Shown here piece after piece: positions 51,617-60,059 of a stretch of DNA of 64,000 bases. The DNA is taken from NCBI RefSeq assembly GCF_014649335.1, contig NZ_BMSV01000003.1, forward strand, positions 248,001-312,000, given 5' to 3'. The position numbers and the translations under genes were made by a program. This DNA comes from Streptomyces roseolilacinus. GTDB lineage: Bacteria > Actinomycetota > Actinomycetes > Streptomycetales > Streptomycetaceae. The notes under the pieces were generated by a model that was given only the letters and a program-made list of their open reading frames with translations, was not told where the DNA came from and did not search any database. Numbering within the stretch: the stretch's first letter is position 1; each line of letters opens with the position of its first letter.

Positions 51617-54178
51617 CTACAGGCGGGGGTCGACCGGTTCCGACTCCAGTGCCAGGACGGCGAAGACCGGTTCGTGGACGCGCCACAGGGGTTCGCCGGC
51701 GGCCAGCCGGTCCAGGGCCTCCAGGCCCAGGGCGTACTCGCGCAGGGCGAGGGAGCGCTTGTGGCCGAGGGAGCGGGAGCGCAGGCGCCGGAGGTTCTCC
51801 GGCCGGGTGTACTCGGGGCCGTAGACGATCCGCAGGTACTCGCGGCCGCGGCACTTGACGCCCGGCTGCACCAGCCGGCCCCGGCCGTCCCGGGCGAGGG
51901 CCTGCAGCGGCTTGACGACCATGCCCTCGCCGCCCCGGCCGGTCAGCTCCAGCCACCAGTCGACGCCCGCCCGCACGGACGCCTCGTCGCCCGTGTCGAC
52001 GACGAGCCGGCGCGTCGTGCGCAGCAGGCCCGTCGTGTCGGCCGCGACGAGGCGGTCGACGAGGGCGAGCTGCTCGTCGTGCGGCAGCCCGGCCAGGCTG
52101 CGGCCGCGCGCGGCCAGGACCTGGAACGGCGCGAGCCGGACCCCGTCCAGCCCGTCCGTCGGCCAGCAGTACCGCCGGTAGGCGTCGGTGAACGCGGCCG
52201 TGTCGACGGCCCGTCCGCGGGTCCGCTCCAGCGGACCGGACACGTCCACGCCGCGTGCGGCGGCCGACTCCAGCGCGGCGATCGCGCCGGGCAGCGACGC
52301 GCCGGCCGCGGCGCCCACCGCGGCGTACTGCGACCGCAGCAGGCCGCCGGCCTTCAGCGACCACGGCATCAGCTCCGCGTCCAGGAGCAGCCAGTCCGTG
52401 TCCAGCGCGTCCCACAGCCCGGCGGCCGTGACCGCGGCGCGGACCCGGTCGAGGAGCGCCTCGGTCATCACCCCGTCCGTGAGGAAGGGGCGCCCGGTGC
52501 GGGTGTACAGGGAGCCGGTGGGGCCCTCCACGTCGAACCGCTCGCGCGCCGCGGCCGCGTCCCGGCACACCAGGACCACGGCCCGCGACCCCATGTGCTT
52601 CTCCTCGCACAGGACGCGGGCCACCCCGTCGGCGGCGTACCCGGCGAACGCCTCCGCCGGGTGCTCCAGGTACCCGTCGAGATCCGACGTGGCGGTCGGC
52701 GCCATCGTCGGCGGCAGGTACGGCACGAGGCGCGGGTCGACGGCGAAGCGGCTCATGACCTCCAGCGCGGCCGCGGCGTTCTCCTCGCGCACGCCGACGT
52801 TGCCCGCGTACCGGGTCTCCACGACCCGCCGGCCGTGCACGTCGGCCAGGTCCAGCGGCCGGCCCTGGTGCCCGCCGGGGACGTCCGTGACGAGCGGCCG
52901 GGCCGGCTCGTACCAGACCCGTTCGGCGGGCACGTCGACGAGCTCCCGCTCCGGCCAGCGCAGCGCGGTCAGCTTCCCGCCGAACACGACGCCGGTGTCC
53001 AGGCAGATCGTGTTGTTGACCCAGGAGGTGTCGGGGACGGGCGTGTGGCCGTACACGACGGCGGCGCGGCCCCGGTAGTCCTCGGCCCACGGGTAGCGCA
53101 CGGGCAGCCCGAACTCGTCGGTCTCCCCGGTCGTGTCGCCGTACAGGGCGTGCGAGCGGACCCGGCCCGACGTGCGGCCGTGGTACTTCTCCGGCAGGCC
53201 GGCGTGGCACACCACCAGCCGGCCCCCGTCGAGCACGTAGTGGCTGACGAGCCCGTCGACGAACTCGCGCACCCGCTGCCGGAAGGCGTCGTCCTCCCGC
53301 TCCAGCTGCTCGATCGTCTCGGCGAGGCCGTGGGTGCGCCGGACGTCGCGGCCGGAGAGCCAGCGGCCCAGCTTGTTCTCGTGGTTGCCCGGCACGCACA
53401 GCGCGTCGCCGGACTCGACCATGCCCATGACGCGGCGCAGCACGCCGGGGCTGTCCGGGCCGCGGTCGACGAGGTCGCCCACGAACACGGCGGTGCGCCC
53501 CCCGGGGTGCCGGCCGTCGACGTAGCCGAGCCTGGCGAGCAGGGCCTCCAGTTCGGCGGCGCAGCCGTGGACGTCGCCGACGATGTCGAACGGGCCGGTC
53601 AGGTGCCGCAGGTCGTTGTACCGCTTCTCCAGGACGACCTCGGCGGCCTCGACCTCCTCGACGCCGCGCAGCACGTGCACCTTGCGGAAGCCCTCGCGCT
53701 CCAGGCCGCGCAGGGACCGCCGCAGTTCGCCGCGGTGGCGGCGGATGACGTGCCGGGGCATGTCCGCCCGGTCGGGGCGGGCGGCGTTGCGCGCCGCGCA
53801 CACCTCCTCGGGCACGTCGAGGACGACGGCGATGGGCAGCACGTCGTGTTCGCGGGCCAGCCGCACCAGCCGGCGGCGCGCCTCGGGCTGCACGTTCGTC
53901 GCGTCGACGACGGTGAGCCGGCCGGCGGCGAGCCGCTTCCCGGCGATGTAGTGGAGCACGTCGAACGCGTCGCGGCTCGCGCCCTGGTCGTTCTCGTCGT
54001 CGGAGACCAGCCCGCGGCAGAAGTCCGAGGAGATGACCTCGGTGGGCTTGAAGTGCCGGCGGGCGAACGTCGACTTGCCGGAGCCGGTGGCGCCGACGAG
54101 GACCACGAGGGACAGGTCGGTGACGGGCAGCCGGCGGGTCCGCCCGGCGGCGGGCTCCGTGACGGCGGTGGTGGTCAT
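51617..54178 (-). CDS. pnkp: polynucleotide kinase-phosphatase-adenylyltransferase Pnkp (RNA repair)
   Basis: 853 residues, the full three-domain length. The kinase has Walker A GATGSGKS (29-36). The binuclear phosphatase has GDVHG (201-205), GDLVDRG (234-240) and GNHEN (264-268). The ligase-like adenylyltransferase has CEEKHMGSRA with Lys527 as nucleotidyl-accepting residue. It heals broken RNA ends (5' kinase, 2',3' phosphatase) and works with Hen1 to seal RNA cut by ribotoxins. Its ATG overlaps the hen1 stop by four bases, so the pair is coupled. Confidence 0.93.
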   Translation of the reverse strand: MTTTAVTEPAAGRTRRLPVTDLSLVVLVGATGSGKSTFARRHFKPTEVISSDFCRGLVSDDENDQGASRDAFDVLHYIAGKRLAAGRLTVVDATNVQPEARRRLVRLAREHDVLPIAVVLDVPEEVCAARNAARPDRADMPRHVIRRHRGELRRSLRGLEREGFRKVHVLRGVEEVEAAEVVLEKRYNDLRHLTGPFDIVGDVHGCAAELEALLARLGYVDGRHPGGRTAVFVGDLVDRGPDSPGVLRRVMGMVESGDALCVPGNHENKLGRWLSGRDVRRTHGLAETIEQLEREDDAFRQRVREFVDGLVSHYVLDGGRLVVCHAGLPEKYHGRTSGRVRSHALYGDTTGETDEFGLPVRYPWAEDYRGRAAVVYGHTPVPDTSWVNNTICLDTGVVFGGKLTALRWPERELVDVPAERVWYEPARPLVTDVPGGHQGRPLDLADVHGRRVVETRYAGNVGVREENAAAALEVMSRFAVDPRLVPYLPPTMAPTATSDLDGYLEHPAEAFAGYAADGVARVLCEEKHMGSRAVVLVCRDAAAARERFDVEGPTGSLYTRTGRPFLTDGVMTEALLDRVRAAVTAAGLWDALDTDWLLLDAELMPWSLKAGGLLRSQYAAVGAAAGASLPGAIAALESAAARGVDVSGPLERTRGRAVDTAAFTDAYRRYCWPTDGLDGVRLAPFQVLAARGRSLAGLPHDEQLALVDRLVAADTTGLLRTTRRLVVDTGDEASVRAGVDWWLELTGRGGEGMVVKPLQALARDGRGRLVQPGVKCRGREYLRIVYGPEYTRPENLRRLRSRSLGHKRSLALREYALGLEALDRLAAGEPLWRVHEPVFAVLALESEPVDPRL

Positions 54179-55650
54179 GCGGCCTTCTCCTCCTTCGTGG
54201 TCGGTGCGGTGGCGGCGGCGGTGAACACGGCCATCTGCGTGGGCGGTCCCAGCTCCGGGTCCTCGGGCCCGACGGGCGCGAACGCCACGGTGTATCCGTG
54301 GCGCGCGGCGACGCCGCCGGCCCACGCGCGGAACTCGGCGCGGGTCCACTCGAACCGGTGGTCGCCGTGGCGGACGTGCCCGGCGGGCAGGGTCTCCCAG
54401 CGGACGTTGTACTCGACGTTGGGCGTCGTCACGAGCACCGTGCCGGGCCGGGCGGCGCCGAACACCGCGTACTCCAGGGCGGGCAGCCGCGGCGGGTCGA
54501 CGTGTTCGACGACCTCGCTGAGCACCGCCGCGTCGTACCCCCGGAGCCGCTGGTCCGTGTACGTGAGGGAGCCCTGCACCAGCCGCACGCGTGCCGCCTG
54601 GCGCTCGCCCATCCGGTCCAGGCGCAGGCGGCGGGCGGCGAGGGCCAGCGCCCGCACGGACACGTCCACGCCGACGACCTCCGTGAAGCGCGGGTCCTTC
54701 AGCAGCTCGCGGACCAGCTGGCCCTGCCCGCAGCCCAGGTCGAGGACCCGGCTCGCGCCCGCGTCGCGCAGCGCGGCCAGGATCGCCTCGCGGCGCCGCA
54801 CCGCCAGCGGCACCGGCCGCTCCTCGGTGTCGGTGTCCTCGTCGACGGCGTTGTCCAGCTCCGCGGCCTCGGTGTCGTCGGCCGCGGCCAGCCGCGCCAG
54901 CTCCAGGCGCTCCGTCGCCTCCTGCGTCAGGGAGCGGCGGCGCGACAGGTAGCGGTGGGTGATCAGCTGCTGTTCCGGGTGGCCCGGCAGCCAGCCCTCG
55001 CCGACCCGCAGCAGCTTGTCGACCTCGTCGGCCGACACCCAGTAGTGCTTGGCGTCGTCCAGCACCGGCAGCAGCACGTACAGGTGGCGCAGGGCGTCCG
55101 CGAGGCGCTGCTCGCCGTCGAGGGCGAGCCGGACGTACCGCGAGTCGCCCCACTCGGGGAACCGCTCGTCCAGCGGCACCGGTGCGGCGGTCACCGCCCA
55201 GCCCAGCGGTTCGAACAGCCGGCGCACCAGGTCGGCGCCGCCCTTCGCGGGCACCGCCGGCACCTCGACGCGCAGCGGCAGCGCGGCCGCCGCCAGCTCG
55301 GGGCGGGCGGCGCAACGGCCGGCCAGCGCGCTGGAGAACACGTGGCCCAGGGCGACGGCGAGCAGGGAGGACGCCGCGTACGGGCGGTCGTTGACGTACT
55401 GGGCGAGCGCCGTGTCGGGGCCACGGTCCTGGGGGCGTCCGCCCCTGCCGCGGCGCACCAGCGTGACCGGATCCACCTCCAGCAGCAGCGCGGCCGTGCA
55501 GCGCTCGGCCGTCGCCTCGGGGTAGAGGACGTGGGCCGTGCCGTAGGAGGTGGAGAACGCCTGTGCCTTGTCCGGATGCTTGTGCAGCAGGAAACCGAGG
55601 TCGGTCGCGGGGCGTTCCGGGGTGCCGGTCATGCTGATCGTCAGGAACAC
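54175..55650 (-). CDS. hen1: 3' terminal RNA ribose 2'-O-methyltransferase Hen1
   Basis: 491 residues from a GTG. The N-terminal half, residues 1-240, is the Pnkp-interacting ligase-activating region. The C-terminal methyltransferase has SAM motif LDLGCGQGQL (303-312) and the metal motif EVVEH (379-383) specific to Hen1. It methylates the 2'-OH at the cleavage site before sealing, making repaired RNA resistant to a second cut. Forms the bacterial RNA-repair operon with Pnkp. Confidence 0.93.
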   Translation of the reverse strand: MFLTISMTGTPERPATDLGFLLHKHPDKAQAFSTSYGTAHVLYPEATAERCTAALLLEVDPVTLVRRGRGGRPQDRGPDTALAQYVNDRPYAASSLLAVALGHVFSSALAGRCAARPELAAAALPLRVEVPAVPAKGGADLVRRLFEPLGWAVTAAPVPLDERFPEWGDSRYVRLALDGEQRLADALRHLYVLLPVLDDAKHYWVSADEVDKLLRVGEGWLPGHPEQQLITHRYLSRRRSLTQEATERLELARLAAADDTEAAELDNAVDEDTDTEERPVPLAVRRREAILAALRDAGASRVLDLGCGQGQLVRELLKDPRFTEVVGVDVSVRALALAARRLRLDRMGERQAARVRLVQGSLTYTDQRLRGYDAAVLSEVVEHVDPPRLPALEYAVFGAARPGTVLVTTPNVEYNVRWETLPAGHVRHGDHRFEWTRAEFRAWAGGVAARHGYTVAFAPVGPEDPELGPPTQMAVFTAAATAPTTKEEKAA

Positions 55651-55863
55651 CCGCTCAGTATCGGGGCGGCGCCGCACCACCGGCCAGGGGTTTTACCGGT
55701 GGGGCGGACGGCGGGCCGGGGTGGGGGAGGGCCGGGGCGAGGTCCGCGCGTCCGGCCGGTGCGGGGGCGCACAGGCGGCGCAGGGGGGCGGATGCGGGGT
55801 GCGGCAGGTAGGCACGCGGAGCGCATGACGGGGTGAGGTGCGCCCGGTGCGCTTCCCTCTCGG

Positions 55864-55892
55864 TTGACGGGCTTGAACCAACCCCATAGCGT
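55864..55892 (+). promoter_or_regulatory. putative housekeeping promoter before the Crp/Fnr gene
   Basis: TTGACG (55864-55869), a 17-base spacer and TAGCGT (55887-55892) fit a sigma-70-type promoter. The 396-base divergent gap (55651-56046) is AT-rich here. It also contains GTTGACG and CGTCAAC in inverted orientation, and no gene was seen. Confidence 0.5.
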
Positions 55893-56046
55893 TCTTCACC
55901 CCAAAGGAGTGACGCAACGTCAACATCGTTGTTTTCAAGGTCACTTGAGCCACCGTGTCAATCGAACGGCGCACGAACCCCCATGCGAACCAACCGAACA
56001 CGCGAAGGTCTGTTCGGGCGTGCGGCGCGTGGGGGAAGGGAGCGGA

Positions 56047-56772
56047 ATGAGTCTTTTCGGCCAGGACCGCTCCTTCCTCGAAGCCCTCTCCGCCCAGGAC
56101 CGCCGCGCCCTCCTCGCCGAGGGCGTCCCCCGCGACTACGAACCCGGCACCGTCATGATCCGGGAACGCGACGTCTCCGCCTACGTCCTGGTCCTGCTCT
56201 CCGGCTGGGCCGTCGTCTCCGTCGGCACCGAGCGCGGCACGCGCCTCATCCTCGCCCTGCGCGGCGCGGGCGAGGTCGTCGGCGACCTCGCCGCCGTGGA
56301 CCAGGGCCCGCGCAGCGCCACCGTCACCGCGCTGGGCCGGGTCCGGGCCGTGTCCGTCTCCGGCGACCGGTTCCGCCGCTTCCTCGCCGCCCGCCCGCAC
56401 GCCACCTCACTGATCATGCGGCAGCTCAGCGCCCGGCTGCGCAGCGCCGACGTCGAACGCCGCTCCCTCGCCTCCGAGACCGTCATCCAGCGCCTCGCGG
56501 CCCGCCTCGCGGAACTCGCCGAGCACGCCGGACGGCCCGGCCCGCAGGGCACGGTCCTGGAGATCCCCCTGCCCCAGCACGACCTGGCCGCCGCCATCGG
56601 CGCCACCCGCGAAGCCGTCGCCAAGGCCCTGCGCCAGCTGCGCGAACAGAACGTCGTCCGGACCGGTCCGCGCCAGGTCGTCGTCACCGACATGGAGGAC
56701 CTCCTCCATCTCGCCCAGGGCCGCGGACCGCGCCCGGCGGGGCCCGCGGAGAAATCTCCGCCGGGTGTGTAA
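56047..56772 (+). CDS. Crp/Fnr-family regulator
   Basis: 241 residues from an ATG after GGGAG. An N-terminal cNMP-binding-type beta roll (YEPGTVMIRERDVSAYVLVL, LALRGAGEVVGDLAAVD) precedes a winged HTH (LPQHDLAAAIGATREAVAKA). The phosphate-cassette Arg of true cAMP binders (R-S/T) is partly present as GPRSATVTA. It lies 87 bases upstream of a cyclase-like gene, so it may sense a nucleotide made by, or linked to, that operon. This is inference. Confidence 0.85.
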   Translation: MSLFGQDRSFLEALSAQDRRALLAEGVPRDYEPGTVMIRERDVSAYVLVLLSGWAVVSVGTERGTRLILALRGAGEVVGDLAAVDQGPRSATVTALGRVRAVSVSGDRFRRFLAARPHATSLIMRQLSARLRSADVERRSLASETVIQRLAARLAELAEHAGRPGPQGTVLEIPLPQHDLAAAIGATREAVAKALRQLREQNVVRTGPRQVVVTDMEDLLHLAQGRGPRPAGPAEKSPPGV

Positions 56773-56859
56773 ACGGCTACATCGCCCGTCGCGCCACGCG
56801 GCGAGGCTTGCCCTGTCACCACGAGCACCACGGCACATCACGGCACCCAGGGAGTCCGA

Positions 56860-57675
56860 GTGAGCAGTGCGGGAGCCATCCACAGACTGGTCGTCCACGG
56901 AGACGCCTGCGCCTCCGGGACGCTGGGCATCGAGGCGAAGAAGCAGATGCGCGCCGCGATGTACGCGTCCTTCGGCGAGGCCTACGCGTCCATCGGCGTC
57001 GAGCCCGGGGACGTCCACCAGGAGGACCGGGGCGACGGCATCCTCGCCGCCCTGCGCACCGAGGTACCGCCCACGCTCGTGGTCGGCCGGTGGGTCGACA
57101 CGCTCTACGAGAGCCTGCGCGAGTACAACGCCGGCCGCGACCCGCGGCTGCGGCTGCGCGTCGGCATGAACGCCGGCCTCGTCCTCGACGACGGCAAGGG
57201 GCTCGTCGGCCGCGCCGTGGACCTCGCCTGCCGGCTCTGCGACAGCCCCACGGCCAAGGACGTGATGGCCCGCGCCGACGACGCCGACCTGCTCGTCGTC
57301 GTCTCCGGCTGGCTGTACGACAACGTCGTCTCCGAAGGCGGCCGGTACGTCGAGCCCGACCACTACCGGCCCGCCCGCGTCCGCGTGAAGGAGACGGACG
57401 AGACCGCCTGGTTCCACATCCCCAGGCGGCCCGCACCACCCCTGCCGGACGACTCCGGAGGGGAACCCGCCGGCACCCGGGACAGCGCGCCCGGTGCCGC
57501 ACCGACCGGCGGTGGGCCGACGACGGGGGGCGGCCCACCGCCCCGCACCGCCGAGGCGCCCCCGCCCGGACGCAGCTACCGGGCGGGGGGCGACCTCCAG
57601 GTCTTCGAGCGCAACACGATCCGCGGCGGCTTCACCGGCATCCGCAAGGACCGCGACGGAGGCGAGCGCGCGTGA
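56860..57675 (+). CDS. class III nucleotidyl-cyclase-like protein
   Basis: 271 residues. Residues 8-190 match an actinobacterial cyclase-like family: HRLVVHGDACASG (Asp15 at the first metal position), HQEDRGDGILAAL (Asp59 at the second), LRLRVGMNAGLV, GRAVDLACRLCDSP, WLYDNVV and RVRVKETDETAWF. Both metal Asp positions appear kept; the substrate-defining region is not canonical. A Pro-rich linker leads to a tail motif GDLQVFERNTIRGGFTG (244-260), shared in part with the next protein. The next gene overlaps by four bases. Confidence 0.72.
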   Translation: MSSAGAIHRLVVHGDACASGTLGIEAKKQMRAAMYASFGEAYASIGVEPGDVHQEDRGDGILAALRTEVPPTLVVGRWVDTLYESLREYNAGRDPRLRLRVGMNAGLVLDDGKGLVGRAVDLACRLCDSPTAKDVMARADDADLLVVVSGWLYDNVVSEGGRYVEPDHYRPARVRVKETDETAWFHIPRRPAPPLPDDSGGEPAGTRDSAPGAAPTGGGPTTGGGPPPRTAEAPPPGRSYRAGGDLQVFERNTIRGGFTGIRKDRDGGERA

Positions 57676-60059
57676 CCGACCACGACGACGCCCCGCAGTC
57701 CGACCACCGGGCCGACGACACCAGGCCCGCCGACCCACCCCAGGACCAGGCCCGCGACCGGGACCAGGCCCGCGACCGGGACCAGGCCCGCGACCGGGAC
57801 CAGGGCCGCGACCGGGACGGCGCCGGCAGGGACCAGCCCGGCAGGGACCCCGCCGACGCCGACCGCGCGCCCGAACCCCCGCCCAACCCCTTCGACCACG
57901 CCGGCCGCAACCCGCTCGGCGCCTCCGGCGGCACCGGCGGCGCCGGCACCGCCCACGCCGCCCGCACCACCTTCGAACACGGCCGCGCCGAACGCCGCTA
58001 CGACATCCGCGGCGACGGCCAGGTCTTCGAGGACAACACCTTCATCAACCAGTTCTGGGTCGACTCCGGGCCGCCCGCCGTCCAGGGCGCCGTACCGGAC
58101 GAGACCCTGGGCCGGCTCGCCGACGTCTACTGCGAGACCACCGGCTACCAGCGCATGAAGCGGCTCCTGCGCTCCTGCGGGCTGCTCGTCCTCACCGGCG
58201 AACCCGGCAGCGGCCGCACCGCCACCGCGCTCGCCCTCCTCTCCGAGCTCACCGACGATCACGTCACCCGCCTCGACCCCGCCACCGCCGTCCACACGAT
58301 CGGCGACGACGCCCTCCAGCGCGGCCACGGCTACCTCCTGGAACTCCCGCCCGAGGACGGCGCCGTCGCCGACCCCGAACCCGGCGGAGGCGACCGCGCC
58401 CCCCGCCCCCGCCGCCTCACCGAACTCCACCTCGACCGCTTCAGCGGCCAGCTCCGCGCCAAGGAGTCGTACGGAGTGGTCCTCGTCGGGAGCGGCGACC
58501 TCGCCGACCGGCTCCTCCAGGGCCGGTACGGCGTGTACTGCCCGCCCCCGCCGCCCGGCGAGGTCCTCCACCGCCACCTGCGCACCCTGCTGCGTGGCGA
58601 ACCCGACGGCGCCCTGGACGAGGCGCGCGCCCTCGCCGCCCACGACGACGTCGTCCGCGCCCTCGGCCTCGACGAGCTGCGCCCCCGCGAGGCCGCCCGG
58701 CTCGCCGACCACCTCGCCCGCCACCAGAAGGGCGAACTCACCCACGCCCAGCTCCTCGACGACTGCGGCGCCTTCGTCCGCGCCCAGGCCCGCGCCTGGT
58801 TCGCCGGCGCCGACCGGCCCGGCACGCTCCCCGAGGCGCTGCCCGCGCTGAACGCCGCCGCGTTCCGCATCGCCGTCGCCGTCTTCAACGGCTCCGCGTA
58901 CAGCCTCACCGCCGAGGCCGCCGAGCTCCTCGCCTGGGAACTCGCCGTCACCCTCGACCCCGAGCACCCCACCGGCCGCCGCCTGTTCGGCACCCACGCC
59001 GACAACCGGCCCGTCGTCGCCCGCTCCGTCGTCGAGGACGGCGAACTCGACCTCGGCGCCGCCCGCGTCCCCGCCCGCGTCATCCGCTTCCAGGGCGACG
59101 CCCTCGCCACCGCCGTCCTCCACGAGGTGTGGCACGGCCACCACAACGTCCGCGGCCCCGTCGCCCGGTGGCTGCGCGGCCTGTGCGACGACCCCCGCCC
59201 CGAGGTGTGGGTCCGCGCCTCCGTCGCCGCCGGCGTCCTGTGCTCCTGGGACTGGGTGTACGGCTTCGGCGAGCTCGTCCGCCCCCTCGCCGCCCTCGAC
59301 GCCCGCGTCCCCCGCATGGCCGCCGCCACCGCCCTCGCCGAGGCCGCCCGCGACCCGCGCGTCCAGCCGGCCGTCGCCGCCGTGGTGCGCGAGTGGGCCA
59401 GGAGCGGCGACCCCGCGCTCGTCGACACCGCCGTCCTCGCCCACGGCTACGCCCTGCCCGCCGGCTCCGTCCGCTCCTCGCTCGACGCGCTCGGCGCCGT
59501 CGTGCGCTCCGGCGACGGCGACGACACCGACGCCCTCGCCACCGCCTCCTTCAGCGTCATGCGCCTCCTGGCCTCCGCCGACCCCGAGACCGTCACCCAG
59601 CGCCTCGGCCACTGGCTCGACGACGGCCGGCGCGCCCTCGCCGACCTCGTGCTGCTCACCGCGATCGGCACGCTCACCATGCGCACCACCCACCTCTGGG
59701 GCCTCACCGAGGTGCCCCATCTCGAAGCCCAGGGGCCCCGGCCGCTGCTGCTCGCGCTGCTCGCCACCCGCCCCGGACTCACGCCCCGGCTGGCCGCGCT
59801 CGTCCGGGCGGCCCTCGGCACCCCCCGCGCCGGGGAACCCGCCCTGGTCGGCCTCGCCTCCCTGCTGCGGCGCGCCGCCCGGGACCCCGAGACCCTGCGG
59901 CTGGTCTGCGGCCTCCTGCCGCTGCTCGCCGCCACTCCCCGGGACCGCGACCGGTTGCGCGGCCTGCTCACGGGGCTCGTACGCGACCGGGACAAGCCCC
60001 TGGACAAGGCCGCGGCCGGCCGCATGTGGGACGCCGTGGCGGAAGGAGCCGAGCGATGA
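57672..60059 (+). CDS. STAND-like ATPase with GSGRT P-loop and helical repeats
   Basis: 795 residues. The N-terminal 70 residues are an Asp/Arg-rich disordered region built on a DNA repeat. Residues 112-130 carry GDGQVFEDNTFINQFWV, echoing the tail of the cyclase-like protein. The P-loop is GEPGSGRT (176-183), with Arg182 instead of Lys. Beyond 500 the sequence is HEAT-like alpha repeats (VWVRASVAAGVLCSWDWVYG, MAAATALAEAARDPRVQPAV). It has the layout of a regulatory NTPase with a superhelical sensor. GTGA and ATGA overlaps on both sides. Confidence 0.68.
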   Translation: MTDHDDAPQSDHRADDTRPADPPQDQARDRDQARDRDQARDRDQGRDRDGAGRDQPGRDPADADRAPEPPPNPFDHAGRNPLGASGGTGGAGTAHAARTTFEHGRAERRYDIRGDGQVFEDNTFINQFWVDSGPPAVQGAVPDETLGRLADVYCETTGYQRMKRLLRSCGLLVLTGEPGSGRTATALALLSELTDDHVTRLDPATAVHTIGDDALQRGHGYLLELPPEDGAVADPEPGGGDRAPRPRRLTELHLDRFSGQLRAKESYGVVLVGSGDLADRLLQGRYGVYCPPPPPGEVLHRHLRTLLRGEPDGALDEARALAAHDDVVRALGLDELRPREAARLADHLARHQKGELTHAQLLDDCGAFVRAQARAWFAGADRPGTLPEALPALNAAAFRIAVAVFNGSAYSLTAEAAELLAWELAVTLDPEHPTGRRLFGTHADNRPVVARSVVEDGELDLGAARVPARVIRFQGDALATAVLHEVWHGHHNVRGPVARWLRGLCDDPRPEVWVRASVAAGVLCSWDWVYGFGELVRPLAALDARVPRMAAATALAEAARDPRVQPAVAAVVREWARSGDPALVDTAVLAHGYALPAGSVRSSLDALGAVVRSGDGDDTDALATASFSVMRLLASADPETVTQRLGHWLDDGRRALADLVLLTAIGTLTMRTTHLWGLTEVPHLEAQGPRPLLLALLATRPGLTPRLAALVRAALGTPRAGEPALVGLASLLRRAARDPETLRLVCGLLPLLAATPRDRDRLRGLLTGLVRDRDKPLDKAAAGRMWDAVAEGAER
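57743..57814 (+). repeat. four 18-base in-frame tandem repeats
   Basis: The unit GGACCAGGCCCGCGACCG is present four times, the last with one substitution. It encodes Asp-Gln-Ala-Arg-Asp-Arg repeats in the disordered N-terminus of the ATPase. Copy number may vary between strains. Confidence 0.85.
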
